Part shown: one piece after another, positions 1 to 8,655 of the stretch
Position numbering within the stretch: the stretch's first letter is position 1
Layout: each line of letters begins with the position of its first letter
Origin: Pseudomonadota bacterium
Lineage (GTDB): Bacteria; Pseudomonadota; Gammaproteobacteria; Xanthomonadales; Xanthomonadaceae
Length of the DNA stretch: 35,144 nt
Assembly (NCBI GenBank): GCA_023399815.1
Contig: JAEWOJ010000100.1
Span: 1 to 35,144 of the forward strand
Reading direction: 5' to 3'
The notes under the pieces: model-generated
Databases searched by the model: none
What the model was told of the DNA's origin: nothing
Seen by the model: the letters and a program-made list of their open reading frames with translations, nothing else
Program-made: the position numbers and the translations under genes

Positions 1-33
1 ATGCAGAGAGATGCGATGCCAAGAGATGCGAGG

Positions 34-57
34 TTGCCGGCCAGCGGCCGGCACTAC
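34..57 (-). repeat. SMAG/REP-like palindrome
   Basis: Read on the minus strand this is GTAGT followed by the palindrome GCCGGCC-GCT-GGCCGGC. The same GTAG-headed hairpin recurs at 5576, downstream of lolA. GTAG-type REP elements (SMAG) are typical of Stenotrophomonas maltophilia. The TAG inside GTAG is also the stop codon of the gene at 54-1175. Confidence 0.75.
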
Positions 58-1175
58 CCGGGCTTGAACGGCGAATGCGCCGCCAGCTGCCTCGCGTAGC
101 GCGCCACGTCCAGCCGCTCCCTGCCGCACCACTCCGCCAGCGCCTGCCGGAACGCCGGGTCGCCGATCCAGTGCCTGCTGCGCACCTCCGTGGGCAGGAA
201 TCCGCGGGCGAGCTTGTGCTCGCCCTGCGCGCCCGGTTCGAAGCGTTGCAGGCCTTCGCGCAGGCAGTAGTCGATGCCCTGGTAGTAGCAGGTCTCGAAG
301 TGCAGGCCGGGCAGGGCGGCACCGCCCCAGTAGCGTCCGAACAGGGTATCGCTCCCACGCAGGCACAACGCCCCGGCCACCGGCTCATCGTCCTGGAGGG
401 CGAGGAAAAGCACCAGCTGGCGCGGCATGGCGGCGGCCAGGTGGCGCAGGAACGCCAGGGTCAGCGCCGGCGCGTTGCCGTATTCGGCGAAGGTCTGCAG
501 ATAGAAGCCGTGCATGGCGCGCAGGTCGTCCGCCGTGGCGTCGTCGCCGTGGACCACGCGGAAGCCGATGCCGCCGCGCGCCACCCTGGCGCGTTCCTGG
601 CGGATGTTCTTGCGGTGCTTGTGGTCCATCGCGGCGAGGAAGTCGTCGAAGTCCTGCCAGCCGGGTTGGCGGCGCCACTGGAACTGCACGTCCGTCCGCG
701 GCAGCCACTGCACGTCGAAGGCCTCGTCTTCGGCCGCGGAATGGAAATTGATGTGGGCCGACGACAGCCCCGCGTCCTGCACGTGCGCGACGATGGCCTG
801 CAGCAGCCGGCGACGGTCTTCGTCGTTGCCGGCCAGCAGGCGCGGGCCGGTGACCGGCGAATAGGGAACGGCGCCGAGCCACTTCGGGAAGTAGTCCCGT
901 CCATGCCGGGCATAGGCATTCGCCCAGGCGTGGTCGAACACGAACTCGCCGTGCGAGTTGTCCTTCAGGTAGCCCGGGGCCGCGCCGACCAGTTCGCCGT
1001 CGCGCCACAGCGTCAGGTGCCGCGGCTGCCAGCCCCATTCCGGGCGCAGGCAGCCATGCTGTTCCAGCCCGGCGAGGAAGGCGTGGCGGACGAAGGGATT
1101 GCGGCCATCGTGCAGGGCATCCCAGCGTCCGGCCGGGACGGCCTGCAGGGTGTCCAGCCAGCGGATCTGCGCCAT
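54..1175 (-). CDS. DUF482/COG3146-type GNAT-fold acyltransferase
   Basis: 373 aa, no signal peptide. The sequence resembles the DUF482 family, sometimes annotated as peptidoglycan biosynthesis/recognition proteins of FemAB/GNAT fold. Supporting features are an Arg/His-rich central stretch with 'DHKHRKNIRQERAR' near residue 185, and the conserved C-terminal segment with 'FEPGAQGEHKLARGF' near 315-330. The substrate is unknown. It lies about 50 bp downstream of trxB on the same strand and may share its transcript. The start ATG at 1175 is the only early Met in a full-length frame. Its stop codon is embedded in a REP element. The family call is from memory of sequence style; the function is unproven. 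Confidence 0.75.
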   Translation of the reverse strand: MAQIRWLDTLQAVPAGRWDALHDGRNPFVRHAFLAGLEQHGCLRPEWGWQPRHLTLWRDGELVGAAPGYLKDNSHGEFVFDHAWANAYARHGRDYFPKWLGAVPYSPVTGPRLLAGNDEDRRRLLQAIVAHVQDAGLSSAHINFHSAAEDEAFDVQWLPRTDVQFQWRRQPGWQDFDDFLAAMDHKHRKNIRQERARVARGGIGFRVVHGDDATADDLRAMHGFYLQTFAEYGNAPALTLAFLRHLAAAMPRQLVLFLALQDDEPVAGALCLRGSDTLFGRYWGGAALPGLHFETCYYQGIDYCLREGLQRFEPGAQGEHKLARGFLPTEVRSRHWIGDPAFRQALAEWCGRERLDVARYARQLAAHSPFKPG

Positions 1176-1224
1176 GGTGCAGGAAAGCCTTGGGAGGCCG
1201 GCTCGGCCGGCGCTCCCGTCGGCC

Positions 1225-2199
1225 TCAACCGTTCTGGTCGAGGAAACGCTCGGCGTCCAGCGCGGCCATGCAGCCGAAGCCGGCCGAGGTGATGGCCTGC
1301 CGGTAGTGCTGGTCGGCCACGTCGCCGGCGGCGAACACGCCCTCGACCGACGTCTGGGTGGCGTTGCCGCCCAGGCCCGAGCGGATTTCCAGGTAGCCGT
1401 TGTTCATCGCCAGCTGGCCCTTGAACAGGTCGGTGTTGGGCTGGTGGCCGATGGCGACGAAGAAGCCGTGGGCGTCGATGTCGCGGGTGCTGCCGTCGCG
1501 GGTGGACTTCACCCGTACGCCGGTCACGCCCATGTCGTTGCCCAGCACTTCTTCCACCTCGTAATGCCAGACGGTTTCGATCTTGCCGGCGGCGACCCTG
1601 GCGAACAGCTTGTCCTGCATGATCTTCTCCGCGCGCAGGGTGTCGCGGCGGTGCACCAGGTAGACCTTGCGGGCGATGTTGGACAGGTACAGCGCTTCTT
1701 CCACGGCAGTGTTGCCGCCGCCGACCACGACCACGTCCTGGTCCTTGTAGAAGAAGCCGTCGCAGGTGGCGCAGGCCGACACGCCGCGGCCCTTGAAGGT
1801 TTCCTCGGTGGGAATGCCCAGGTACTTGGCGGTGGCACCGGTGGCGATGATCAGCGCGTCGCAGGTGTACTCGGCGCCGTCGCCGGTGAGCTTGAACGGA
1901 CGCTGCGACAGGTCCGCCGTATGGATGTGGTCGAACACCACCTCGGTCTCGAAACGCTCGGCATGGGCCTGCATGCGCGCCATCAGGTCCGGCCCCATCA
2001 GGCCATGGGCGTCGCCCGGCCAGTTGTCCACCTCGGTGGTGGTCATCAGCTGCCCGCCCTGCTGCAGGCCGGTGATCACCACCGGCTTGAGATTGGCGCG
2101 CGCGGCGTAGACCGCGGCGGTCCAGCCGGCGGGGCCGGAGCCCAGGATGACGAGCTGCTGATGGCGGGTGGGCAGGGACGGGAGGCTGGAAGTGCTCAT
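1225..2199 (-). CDS. trxB: Thioredoxin reductase (NADPH)
   Basis: 324 aa, normal length for bacterial low-Mr thioredoxin reductase, a cytoplasmic FAD enzyme that passes electrons from NADPH to thioredoxin. Visible features in order: FAD-binding GSGPAG at residues 20-25, the redox-active CATC at 143-146, the NADPH-binding GGGNTA at 160-165, and the C-terminal FAD motif 'GVFAAGDVAD'. The start ATG at 2199 gives an N-terminus that leads directly into the FAD fold; an in-frame extension to 2451 would add 84 low-quality residues. It is divergent from ftsK. The 286 bp between them hold no gene and must carry both promoters. Confidence 0.97.
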   Translation of the reverse strand: MSTSSLPSLPTRHQQLVILGSGPAGWTAAVYAARANLKPVVITGLQQGGQLMTTTEVDNWPGDAHGLMGPDLMARMQAHAERFETEVVFDHIHTADLSQRPFKLTGDGAEYTCDALIIATGATAKYLGIPTEETFKGRGVSACATCDGFFYKDQDVVVVGGGNTAVEEALYLSNIARKVYLVHRRDTLRAEKIMQDKLFARVAAGKIETVWHYEVEEVLGNDMGVTGVRVKSTRDGSTRDIDAHGFFVAIGHQPNTDLFKGQLAMNNGYLEIRSGLGGNATQTSVEGVFAAGDVADQHYRQAITSAGFGCMAALDAERFLDQNG

Positions 2200-2485
2200 G
2201 TATACTCGCGGAAGTCGGGATTGGCGGCGCGATCGCGGTACATGGCGACCGTCCGGACACGCCATAGAGTGAAGACCGGGCCCCGGTGAATCAAGGCGCA
2301 GGAACGGAACTGCGCGACCCACGGACCGCTCCCGCCTCCGGCCGCACGCCGCCCCCGCTTTTCCGGATGCCTTGCCGATGCTCTTGCCAGCCGTTGTTGT
2401 CCTGGCCCGGAACGAGCGGATGAAACACCGCCGCGCGTCGTTTAATATCAATCACTAACCGTGCATTTCTAAGGTCTGGTCCAAG

Positions 2486-4837
2486 GTGGCGAAACAGGTC
2501 CCGGAACGTGACAAAGGCGCTGGCGGCACTGCGCGCAGGCAGGCGGCCGCAGCGGACGCGCCACGCCGCAACAAGCTGTGGCGCGACCTGGCGCTGATCG
2601 CGATCGCGCCGGCGCTGCTGTACCTGCTGGCGAGCCTGTTCACCTATTCGCCGTCCGATCCGGGCTGGTCGCAGGCCGGGTCGGTGGTTGCGCCGGTCCA
2701 CAACATGGGCGGCAGGGTAGGCGCGTGGATCGCCGACGTGCTGCGCCAGTTGTTCGGCTACGTAGCCTACCTGATTCCGCTGATGCTGGCGGCCGTCGCC
2801 TGGATCGCGATGTTCGGGCTCAACCGCGAGGACCGCGGCCACGACGACCTCGGCCCGGCGCTGCGGCTGGTCGGCATCGTCGGCTTCCTGATCGGCGCCA
2901 CCGGCTTCCTCTACCTGCGCCTGCCGCCGGGCGACGTGGCCCGCGCCGGCGGCGGCCTCGGCGTGCTGGTCGGCAAGTCGCTGCAGAGCGGCTTCGGCCC
3001 GGTCGGCAGCAACCTGTTCCTGCTGGTGCTGCTGCTGACCTCGATCACCCTGGCCACCGGGCTGTCGTGGTTCCTGGTGATGGAGAAGATCGGCAAGGGG
3101 GTGCTGGCGCTCGGCCCGCTGCTGGACAGGAAGAAGGAACAGGCCAGCGAGTGGCAGCAGACCCGCGCCCTGCGCGAGGAGCGCGAGGAAGTGCGCAAGG
3201 TCGATGCGGAGGTGCGCGCCAAGCGCGAGCCGGTGAAGATCGAGCCGCGCCCGGCGCCGGTGATCGAGAAGAGCGAGCGCGCCAAGCGCGAGACGCAGAT
3301 CCCGATGTTCCAGGGCGTCAACGGCGATGGCTCGGACCTGCCGCCGCTGGCGCTGCTGGACGATCCCAGGCCGCAGCCCAAGGGCTACGACGAGCAGACC
3401 CTGGAAACCCTGTCGCGGCAGATCGAGTTCAAGCTCAAGGATTTCCGCATCGACGCGCAGGTGGTCGGCGCCTATCCCGGCCCGGTCATCACCCGCTTCG
3501 AGATCGAGCCGGCGCCGGGCATCAAGGTCAGCCAGATCAGTTCGCTGGACAAGGACATCGCCCGCGGCCTGTCGGTGAAGTCGGTGCGCGTGGTCGACGT
3601 GATTCCCGGCAAGTCGGTGATCGGCCTGGAAATCCCCAACGTCACCCGCGAGATGATCTTCCTGTCCGAGCTGCTGCGCTCCAAGGAATACGACAAGTCG
3701 GCCAGCCCGCTGACCCTGGCGCTGGGCAAGGACATCGCCGGCCGCCCGACCGTGGCCGACCTGGCGCGCATGCCGCACCTGCTGGTGGCCGGCACCACCG
3801 GTTCGGGCAAGTCGGTGGCGGTCAACGCGATGGTGCTGAGCCTGCTGTACAAGGCCAGCCCGAAAGACCTGCGGATGCTGATGATCGACCCGAAGATGCT
3901 GGAACTGAGCGTCTACCAGGGCATCCCGCACCTGCTGGCGCCGGTGGTCACCGACATGAAGGAGGCCGCGAATGGGCTTCGCTGGTGCGTGGCCGAGATG
4001 GAGCGCCGCTACAAGCTGATGAGCGCGGTGGGCGTGCGCAACCTGGCCGGCTTCAACAAGAAGATCAAGGACGCCATCGACGCCGGCCAGCCGCTGATGG
4101 ACCCGCTGTTCAAGCCGAACCCGGAGATGGGCGAGGCGCCGCGCCAGTTGGAACCGCTGCCGTTCATCGTCATCTTCATCGACGAATTCGCCGACATGAT
4201 GATGATCGTCGGCAAGAAGGTCGAAGAACTGATCGCGCGCCTGGCGCAGAAGGCGCGCGCGGCCGGCATCCACCTGATCCTGGCCACGCAGCGGCCGTCG
4301 GTGGACGTGATCACCGGCCTGATCAAGGCCAACATCCCGACCCGCATCGCCTTCCAGGTGTCGAGCAAGATCGACTCGCGCACCATCCTCGACCAGTCCG
4401 GCGCCGAGGCGCTGCTGGGCAACGGCGACATGCTGTACCTGCCGCCGGGCACGGCCATGCCCGACCGTGTGCACGGCGCCTTCGTCTCCGACGAGGAGGT
4501 GCACCGCGTGGTCGAGCACCTCAAGGCCAGCGGCCCGGCGGACTACATCGAAGGCGTGCTGGACGAAGTGCAGACCATGGGCGACGGCGTCGTGGTCGGT
4601 GCCACCGGCCTGCCCGAATCCAGCGGCGGCGGCGACGAATCCGACCCGCTGTACGACGAGGCCCTGCGCATCGTCACCGAGACCCGCCGCGCATCGATCT
4701 CCGGCGTGCAGCGCCGGCTGAAGATCGGCTACAACCGCGCCGCGCGCCTGATCGAGGCGATGGAAGCGGCCGGCGTGGTCAGCGCGCCGGAGCACAACGG
4801 CGACCGCAGCGTGCTGGCGCCGCCGCCACCCAAGTGA
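2486..4837 (+). CDS. ftsK: DNA translocase FtsK
   Basis: 783 aa. It has four N-terminal membrane segments (about residues 32-54, 92-111, 124-145 and 174-197), then a short charged linker and the motor. Walker A GTTGSGKS lies near 436-443, and the Walker B region 'FIVIFIDEFADMM' follows. The gamma winged-helix domain, which reads KOPS and touches XerD, occupies about the last 70 residues ('RRASISGVQRRLKIGYNRAA' near 735). The linker is much shorter than in E. coli FtsK (1329 aa), as is usual outside enterics. Start is GTG at 2486. FtsK pumps the terminus to dif and activates XerCD. The dif site at 10439, about 6 kb away, is its substrate and also the phage integration site. Confidence 0.97.
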   Translation: MAKQVPERDKGAGGTARRQAAAADAPRRNKLWRDLALIAIAPALLYLLASLFTYSPSDPGWSQAGSVVAPVHNMGGRVGAWIADVLRQLFGYVAYLIPLMLAAVAWIAMFGLNREDRGHDDLGPALRLVGIVGFLIGATGFLYLRLPPGDVARAGGGLGVLVGKSLQSGFGPVGSNLFLLVLLLTSITLATGLSWFLVMEKIGKGVLALGPLLDRKKEQASEWQQTRALREEREEVRKVDAEVRAKREPVKIEPRPAPVIEKSERAKRETQIPMFQGVNGDGSDLPPLALLDDPRPQPKGYDEQTLETLSRQIEFKLKDFRIDAQVVGAYPGPVITRFEIEPAPGIKVSQISSLDKDIARGLSVKSVRVVDVIPGKSVIGLEIPNVTREMIFLSELLRSKEYDKSASPLTLALGKDIAGRPTVADLARMPHLLVAGTTGSGKSVAVNAMVLSLLYKASPKDLRMLMIDPKMLELSVYQGIPHLLAPVVTDMKEAANGLRWCVAEMERRYKLMSAVGVRNLAGFNKKIKDAIDAGQPLMDPLFKPNPEMGEAPRQLEPLPFIVIFIDEFADMMMIVGKKVEELIARLAQKARAAGIHLILATQRPSVDVITGLIKANIPTRIAFQVSSKIDSRTILDQSGAEALLGNGDMLYLPPGTAMPDRVHGAFVSDEEVHRVVEHLKASGPADYIEGVLDEVQTMGDGVVVGATGLPESSGGGDESDPLYDEALRIVTETRRASISGVQRRLKIGYNRAARLIEAMEAAGVVSAPEHNGDRSVLAPPPPK

Positions 4838-4927
4838 GGGCAGGGTGGCAAGCGGCGACGATTGCCACCCATTCAGTTTCATCCGGGCAGACTCTGCCCA
4901 TTCCTCCGTCCACCGATGACAGCCGCC

Positions 4928-5566
4928 ATGAACGCCTTCCTGCGCCCCACGTTGATCGCCATCGCCCTGGCCGCCGCCGGCTTCGTCACCGATGCCCATG
5001 CCGGCGCGCGTGACGACCTGAAGGCCTTCACCAACGGCCTGCGCGGCCTGGACGGGCAGTTCAGCCAGCAGGTGTTCGACGCCAAAGGCAAGCTCAAGGA
5101 GTCTTCCAGCGGCCGCGTCGCATTGTCGGCGCCGCGCCTGTTCCGCTGGGAATACACCCGCCCGCATCCGCAGCTGATCGTGGCCGACGGCAGCAAGGTC
5201 TGGGTCTACGAGCCCGACCTGGAGCAGGCCACGGTACGCAGCCAGGGCGAGGAGGAGCAGAACAGCCCGCTGACCGCGCTTATCAACCCGGCGCAGCTGG
5301 AACGCCAGTACGACGTCAGCGAGGAAGCGGCGCCGCGCGAGGGCCTGCAGTGGCTGTCGCTGAGCCCCAAGCGCGAGACCGAGGCCAGCTTCCAGTACGC
5401 CGCGCTCGGCTTCGGCCAGGGTGGGTTGAGCCGCATGGAAGTCGTCGACGCGGTGGGGCAGCGCACGGTGATCGACTTCAGCGGCTGGAAGAAGAACCCG
5501 GCCTTCGCCGGCGGCACCTTCCGCTTCACCCCGCCCAAGGACGTGGACGTCATCGGCGAGCGCTGA
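4928..5566 (+). CDS. lolA: Periplasmic lipoprotein carrier LolA
   Basis: 212 aa from ATG 4928. An in-frame ATG at 4916 is an equal alternative and neither has a strong ribosome site. The N-terminus is a Sec signal peptide with a likely cut after AHA, before 'GARDDLK'. The mature part has the LolA pattern: 'GQFSQQVFDAKGK', 'GRVALSAPRLFRWEY', 'PQLIVADGSKVWVYEPDLEQ' and a C-terminal 'FRFTPPKDVDVI'. LolA accepts lipoproteins released by LolCDE and carries them across the periplasm to LolB. It follows ftsK by 90 bp and precedes rarA, the usual ftsK-lolA-rarA order in many proteobacteria. Confidence 0.95.
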   Translation: MNAFLRPTLIAIALAAAGFVTDAHAGARDDLKAFTNGLRGLDGQFSQQVFDAKGKLKESSSGRVALSAPRLFRWEYTRPHPQLIVADGSKVWVYEPDLEQATVRSQGEEEQNSPLTALINPAQLERQYDVSEEAAPREGLQWLSLSPKRETEASFQYAALGFGQGGLSRMEVVDAVGQRTVIDFSGWKKNPAFAGGTFRFTPPKDVDVIGER

Positions 5567-5575
5567 GCGCTTCCG

Positions 5576-5690
5576 GTAGTGCCGGCCGCCGGCCGGCAAC
5601 CTCGCATCCCCCGACATCGCGGCAGCCATCGGCCGGCGACTTCGCGCATCCAGCCTCCATGCGGATGCCGGCCAGCGGCCGGCGCCACCG
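5576..5690 (+). repeat. Inverted pair of SMAG/REP-like hairpins
   Basis: The first element starts with GTAGT at 5576 and continues as GCCGGCC-GCC-GGCCGGC. The second, 5665-5690, is in the opposite orientation (GTGG head on the minus strand). The pair fills most of the lolA-rarA gap. Such inverted REP pairs can act as 3' mRNA stabilisers. The resemblance to SMAG is the main genus clue in the window. Confidence 0.7.
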
Positions 5691-5724
5691 TGGATCGGGT
5701 GGGCAGCCAAGCTAGAATGCCGGC

Positions 5725-7095
5725 GTGGCCAGATCCAGAAACACGTTCTCCGAACCGCCTGCCGACCTGCTGAGTGCGGACCGCGAAGGCATGCGCCCGC
5801 TCGCCGAGCGCATGCGCCCGCGCACGCTCGACGAGATGGTCGGGCAGAAGCGCCTGCTGGCGCCCAATACCGCCCTGCGCCGCGCGATCGAATCCGGCCG
5901 GGTCCATTCCATGGTGCTGTGGGGACCACCCGGCTGCGGCAAGACCACCCTGGCGCTGCTGCTGGCGCGCTATGCCGACGCCGAGTTCCGCGCGATCTCG
6001 GCGGTGCTGTCGGGCCTGCCGGAGGTGCGCCAGGTACTGGCCGAGGCCGCGCAGCGCTTCGCCGAGGGGCGGCGCACGGTGCTGTTCGTCGACGAGGTGC
6101 ACCGCTTCAACAAGTCGCAGCAGGATGCGTTCCTGCCGCACATCGAGCGCGGCACCATCATCTTCGTCGGCGCCACCACCGAGAACCCATCCTTCGAGCT
6201 GAACTCGGCGCTGCTGTCGCGCTGCCGCGTGCACGTGCTTGAGGCGGTGTCGCCCGAGGACGTGGCCGAAGCACTGCAGCGCGCATTGGACGACAAGGAG
6301 CGCGGCCTCGGCGACGAAGCCATCCGCGTCTCGCCCGAGTCGCTGCTGGAAATCGCCCGCGCCGCCGACGGCGACGTGCGCCGCGCCCTGACCCTGCTGG
6401 AAATCGCCGCCGAACTGGCGCTGGGCGAGGGCGGGCAGATCACGCCCGAAACCCTGCTGCAGGTGCTGGCCGACCGCACCCGCCGCTTCGACAAGGGCGG
6501 CGAGCAGTTCTACGACCAGATCTCGGCGCTGCACAAGTCGGTGCGCAGCTCCAACCCGGACGGCGCGATCTACTGGCTGGCGCGCATGCTCGACGGCGGC
6601 TGCGACCCATCCTACATCCTGCGCCGGCTGACCATCATGGCGGTGGAGGACGTCGGCCTGGCCGACCCGCGCGCCCTGGAAATGGCGATCAACGTCTGGA
6701 ACGCCTACGACCGCATCGGCGCGCCGGAAGGCAACATCGCCCTGTCCAACCTGGTCATCTACCTGGCCAGCACCGCCAAGTCCAACGCCAGCTACAAGGC
6801 GCTGGCCGAAGCGCAGGCCGACGTCGCCACGCTGGGCTCGCAGCCGGTGCCGCTGCACCTGCGCAACGCGCCGACGCGCTTGATGAAGACGCTCGGCTAC
6901 GGCAAGGGCTACCAGTACGACCACGACGTCGAAGGCGGCATCGCCCTCGACCAGACCGCATTCCCCGACGACATGGGCGAACGCGTGTACTACCGGCCGG
7001 TCGAACGCGGGCTGGAGATCAAGCTCAAGGAAAAGCTCGACCGCCTGCGTGCGGCGCGCGAGCAGGCGAGGGCAGGCGGCAAGCCGCAGGCGTGA
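5725..7095 (+). CDS. rarA: Replication-associated recombination protein A (RarA/MgsA)
   Basis: 456 aa AAA+ ATPase of the clamp-loader/RuvB group that acts at stalled replication forks. Walker A GPPGCGKT lies at residues 67-74 and Walker B 'VLFVDEVHRF' at about 119-128. Sensor 1 'FVGATTENPSFELN' and the C-terminal tetramerisation domain ('GGCDPSYILRRLTIMAVEDV', 'HLRNAPTRLMK') follow. Start is GTG at 5725; the frame to the left meets the REP region. It lies downstream of lolA and upstream of crcB, all on the same strand. Confidence 0.96.
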   Translation: MARSRNTFSEPPADLLSADREGMRPLAERMRPRTLDEMVGQKRLLAPNTALRRAIESGRVHSMVLWGPPGCGKTTLALLLARYADAEFRAISAVLSGLPEVRQVLAEAAQRFAEGRRTVLFVDEVHRFNKSQQDAFLPHIERGTIIFVGATTENPSFELNSALLSRCRVHVLEAVSPEDVAEALQRALDDKERGLGDEAIRVSPESLLEIARAADGDVRRALTLLEIAAELALGEGGQITPETLLQVLADRTRRFDKGGEQFYDQISALHKSVRSSNPDGAIYWLARMLDGGCDPSYILRRLTIMAVEDVGLADPRALEMAINVWNAYDRIGAPEGNIALSNLVIYLASTAKSNASYKALAEAQADVATLGSQPVPLHLRNAPTRLMKTLGYGKGYQYDHDVEGGIALDQTAFPDDMGERVYYRPVERGLEIKLKEKLDRLRAAREQARAGGKPQA

Positions 7096-7165
7096 ACGCC
7101 TTGCATCGCGTCCCGCGGCGAACACCGCCGGGGCGCTCCACGACAACAGCAGGAGGCATCACGCG

Positions 7166-7552
7166 ATGTGGCTTTCCTTTGTGGCGATAGGCGTCGGCGC
7201 GGCACTCGGGGCGTGGCTGCGGTTCGGCCTGAGCGTATGGCTGAACCCGATCCATCCCACCGTTCCACTGGGCACGCTGGCCGCCAACCTCCTTGGCGGC
7301 TACGTCATCGGCCTTGCAATGGCCTGGTTCGCGGTGCGCCCGGACATCGCGCCGCAGTGGCGGTTGTTCATCGTGACTGGCCTGCTCGGTGGTCTGACCA
7401 CTTTCTCCACCTTCTCCGCCGAAGTGGTGCAGTTGTTCCTGCGCCAACAGCTGGGCTGGGCATTGGCGACGATCGGCCTGCACCTGGCTGGCTCGCTGTC
7501 GATGACGGCGCTGGGCTGGGCGACCTGGCGGATGCTGCGCCCCTTGGCGTGA
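7166..7552 (+). CDS. crcB: Fluoride exporter CrcB/Fluc
   Basis: 128 aa, four predicted membrane helices, the size of a Fluc channel subunit (dual-topology dimer). Diagnostic motifs are 'GAALGAWLRFG' near the start, 'GTLAANLLGGYVIG' with the pore Asn, and 'GGLTTFSTFSAE' carrying the Phe/Thr/Ser track. An AGGAGG sequence lies 9 bases before ATG 7166. I looked for a fluoride riboswitch in the 70-bp leader and did not see the expected conserved core. Confidence 0.95.
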   Translation: MWLSFVAIGVGAALGAWLRFGLSVWLNPIHPTVPLGTLAANLLGGYVIGLAMAWFAVRPDIAPQWRLFIVTGLLGGLTTFSTFSAEVVQLFLRQQLGWALATIGLHLAGSLSMTALGWATWRMLRPLA

Positions 7553-7626
7553 GCGCCCTTCCAACGCATGATTCGCCTTCCATTTTGGAACAATCGAAAG
7601 ACGACATGCCGGTAGAGCAGGGCGGA

Positions 7627-8655
7627 ATGAACGAACCGATGGCGGCAACGACCATCATCGGCGCCGACGTCGGCGGGACCTATGCCCGCCTGGGCTGGAC
7701 CACGCTGCGGCCGGGCGAACCGATCCGGGTCAACGGTTTCCGTCGCTACGCCTGCGCGGACCATCCGAGCCTGGCGGCGATCCTGCGCGACTATGCCGCC
7801 AGCCTGCGCGGCAACCCCGCCGTTCCTCCCGTCGACCGCGCGGTGGTGGCCATCGCCGGACTGCTCGATGGCGACCGCCTGCTCAACACCAACCTGGCCT
7901 GGCAGGTCTCGCTGGCCGAGACCCGGCGCGAGGCCGGACTGGGCGAGCTGGAACTGATCAACGACTTCGTGGCCGTGGCCCAGGCCATCCCTTATGTCGA
8001 GCAGGAGACGCTGCACCTGCTGTCAGGCGACGCAGACCATCGCCCGCATGGCCCGGCGCTGGTGCTGGGCCCCGGCACCGGGCTGGGCGTGGCGCTGCGC
8101 CTGGAAAGCAGCCAGCCGCCGGTCCTGGCCAGCGAAGGCGGACATGCCGCATTGACCGCGGGCAACGCGCTGGAACTGGACGTACTGCGCCTGCTGCTGC
8201 AGCGCCATGGGCATGTCGACTGCGAGCGCATCCTGTCCGGCCCCGGGCTGATGACGCTCTACACCTGCCTGTGCGAGCGGGAAGGGACGACGCCGCGCTG
8301 GGAAACGCCCGCCGCCCTGGTGGAAGCGGCCCGCAACGGCAGCGACCCGCTCGCGCTGGACAGCACCCGTGCCTTCTGCGGCTGGCTGGGCAGCGTCGCC
8401 GGCGACCTGGCGCTCACCTTCGGCGCGCGCTCGGTCTACCTCACCGGCGGCATCACCGGGCACCTCGCCGACTGGCTGCACGAAGGCGATTTCCAGGGGC
8501 GCTTCCTGGCCAAGGGCCTGCTGTCGTCCGCCCTGCACCGGGTGCCGGTATGGCGCATCGATGACGGCGAACTGGGCGTGCTCGGCGCGCTCGCCTGGCA
8601 CGTGGACGACGTCCGCCGTCCCACCCGCGGCACCCCAACCGGAGAAACCCCATGA
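7627..8655 (+). CDS. glk: Glucokinase, ROK-unrelated Glk type
   Basis: 342 aa from ATG 7627, which has a purine-rich AGGGCGGA just upstream; ATG 7606 is possible. It phosphorylates glucose to glucose-6-phosphate with ATP. Visible motifs are the phosphate-1 loop 'GADVGGTYARLGW' at residues 12-24, 'ELINDFVAVAQAIP' with the catalytic Asp, 'VLGPGTGLGVAL', the Glk signature 'SEGGHAA', and 'SVYLTGGITGHLADWL' near the C-terminus. Its stop overlaps the next start as ATGA at 8652, so it is the first gene of a translationally coupled three-gene cluster that suggests glycan or amino-sugar use. Confidence 0.93.
   Translation: MNEPMAATTIIGADVGGTYARLGWTTLRPGEPIRVNGFRRYACADHPSLAAILRDYAASLRGNPAVPPVDRAVVAIAGLLDGDRLLNTNLAWQVSLAETRREAGLGELELINDFVAVAQAIPYVEQETLHLLSGDADHRPHGPALVLGPGTGLGVALRLESSQPPVLASEGGHAALTAGNALELDVLRLLLQRHGHVDCERILSGPGLMTLYTCLCEREGTTPRWETPAALVEAARNGSDPLALDSTRAFCGWLGSVAGDLALTFGARSVYLTGGITGHLADWLHEGDFQGRFLAKGLLSSALHRVPVWRIDDGELGVLGALAWHVDDVRRPTRGTPTGETP

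Noticed and set aside
2291..5929. 1212-codon open frame on the minus strand opposite ftsK, lolA and rarA
   Set aside because: High-GC shadow frame: composition is dominated by Arg/Ala/Gln/His and it lies antisense to three clear genes.
7096..7165. Fluoride riboswitch in the crcB leader
   Set aside because: The leader is only 70 bp and I could not find the conserved core sequences or pseudoknot pairing of the crcB motif.
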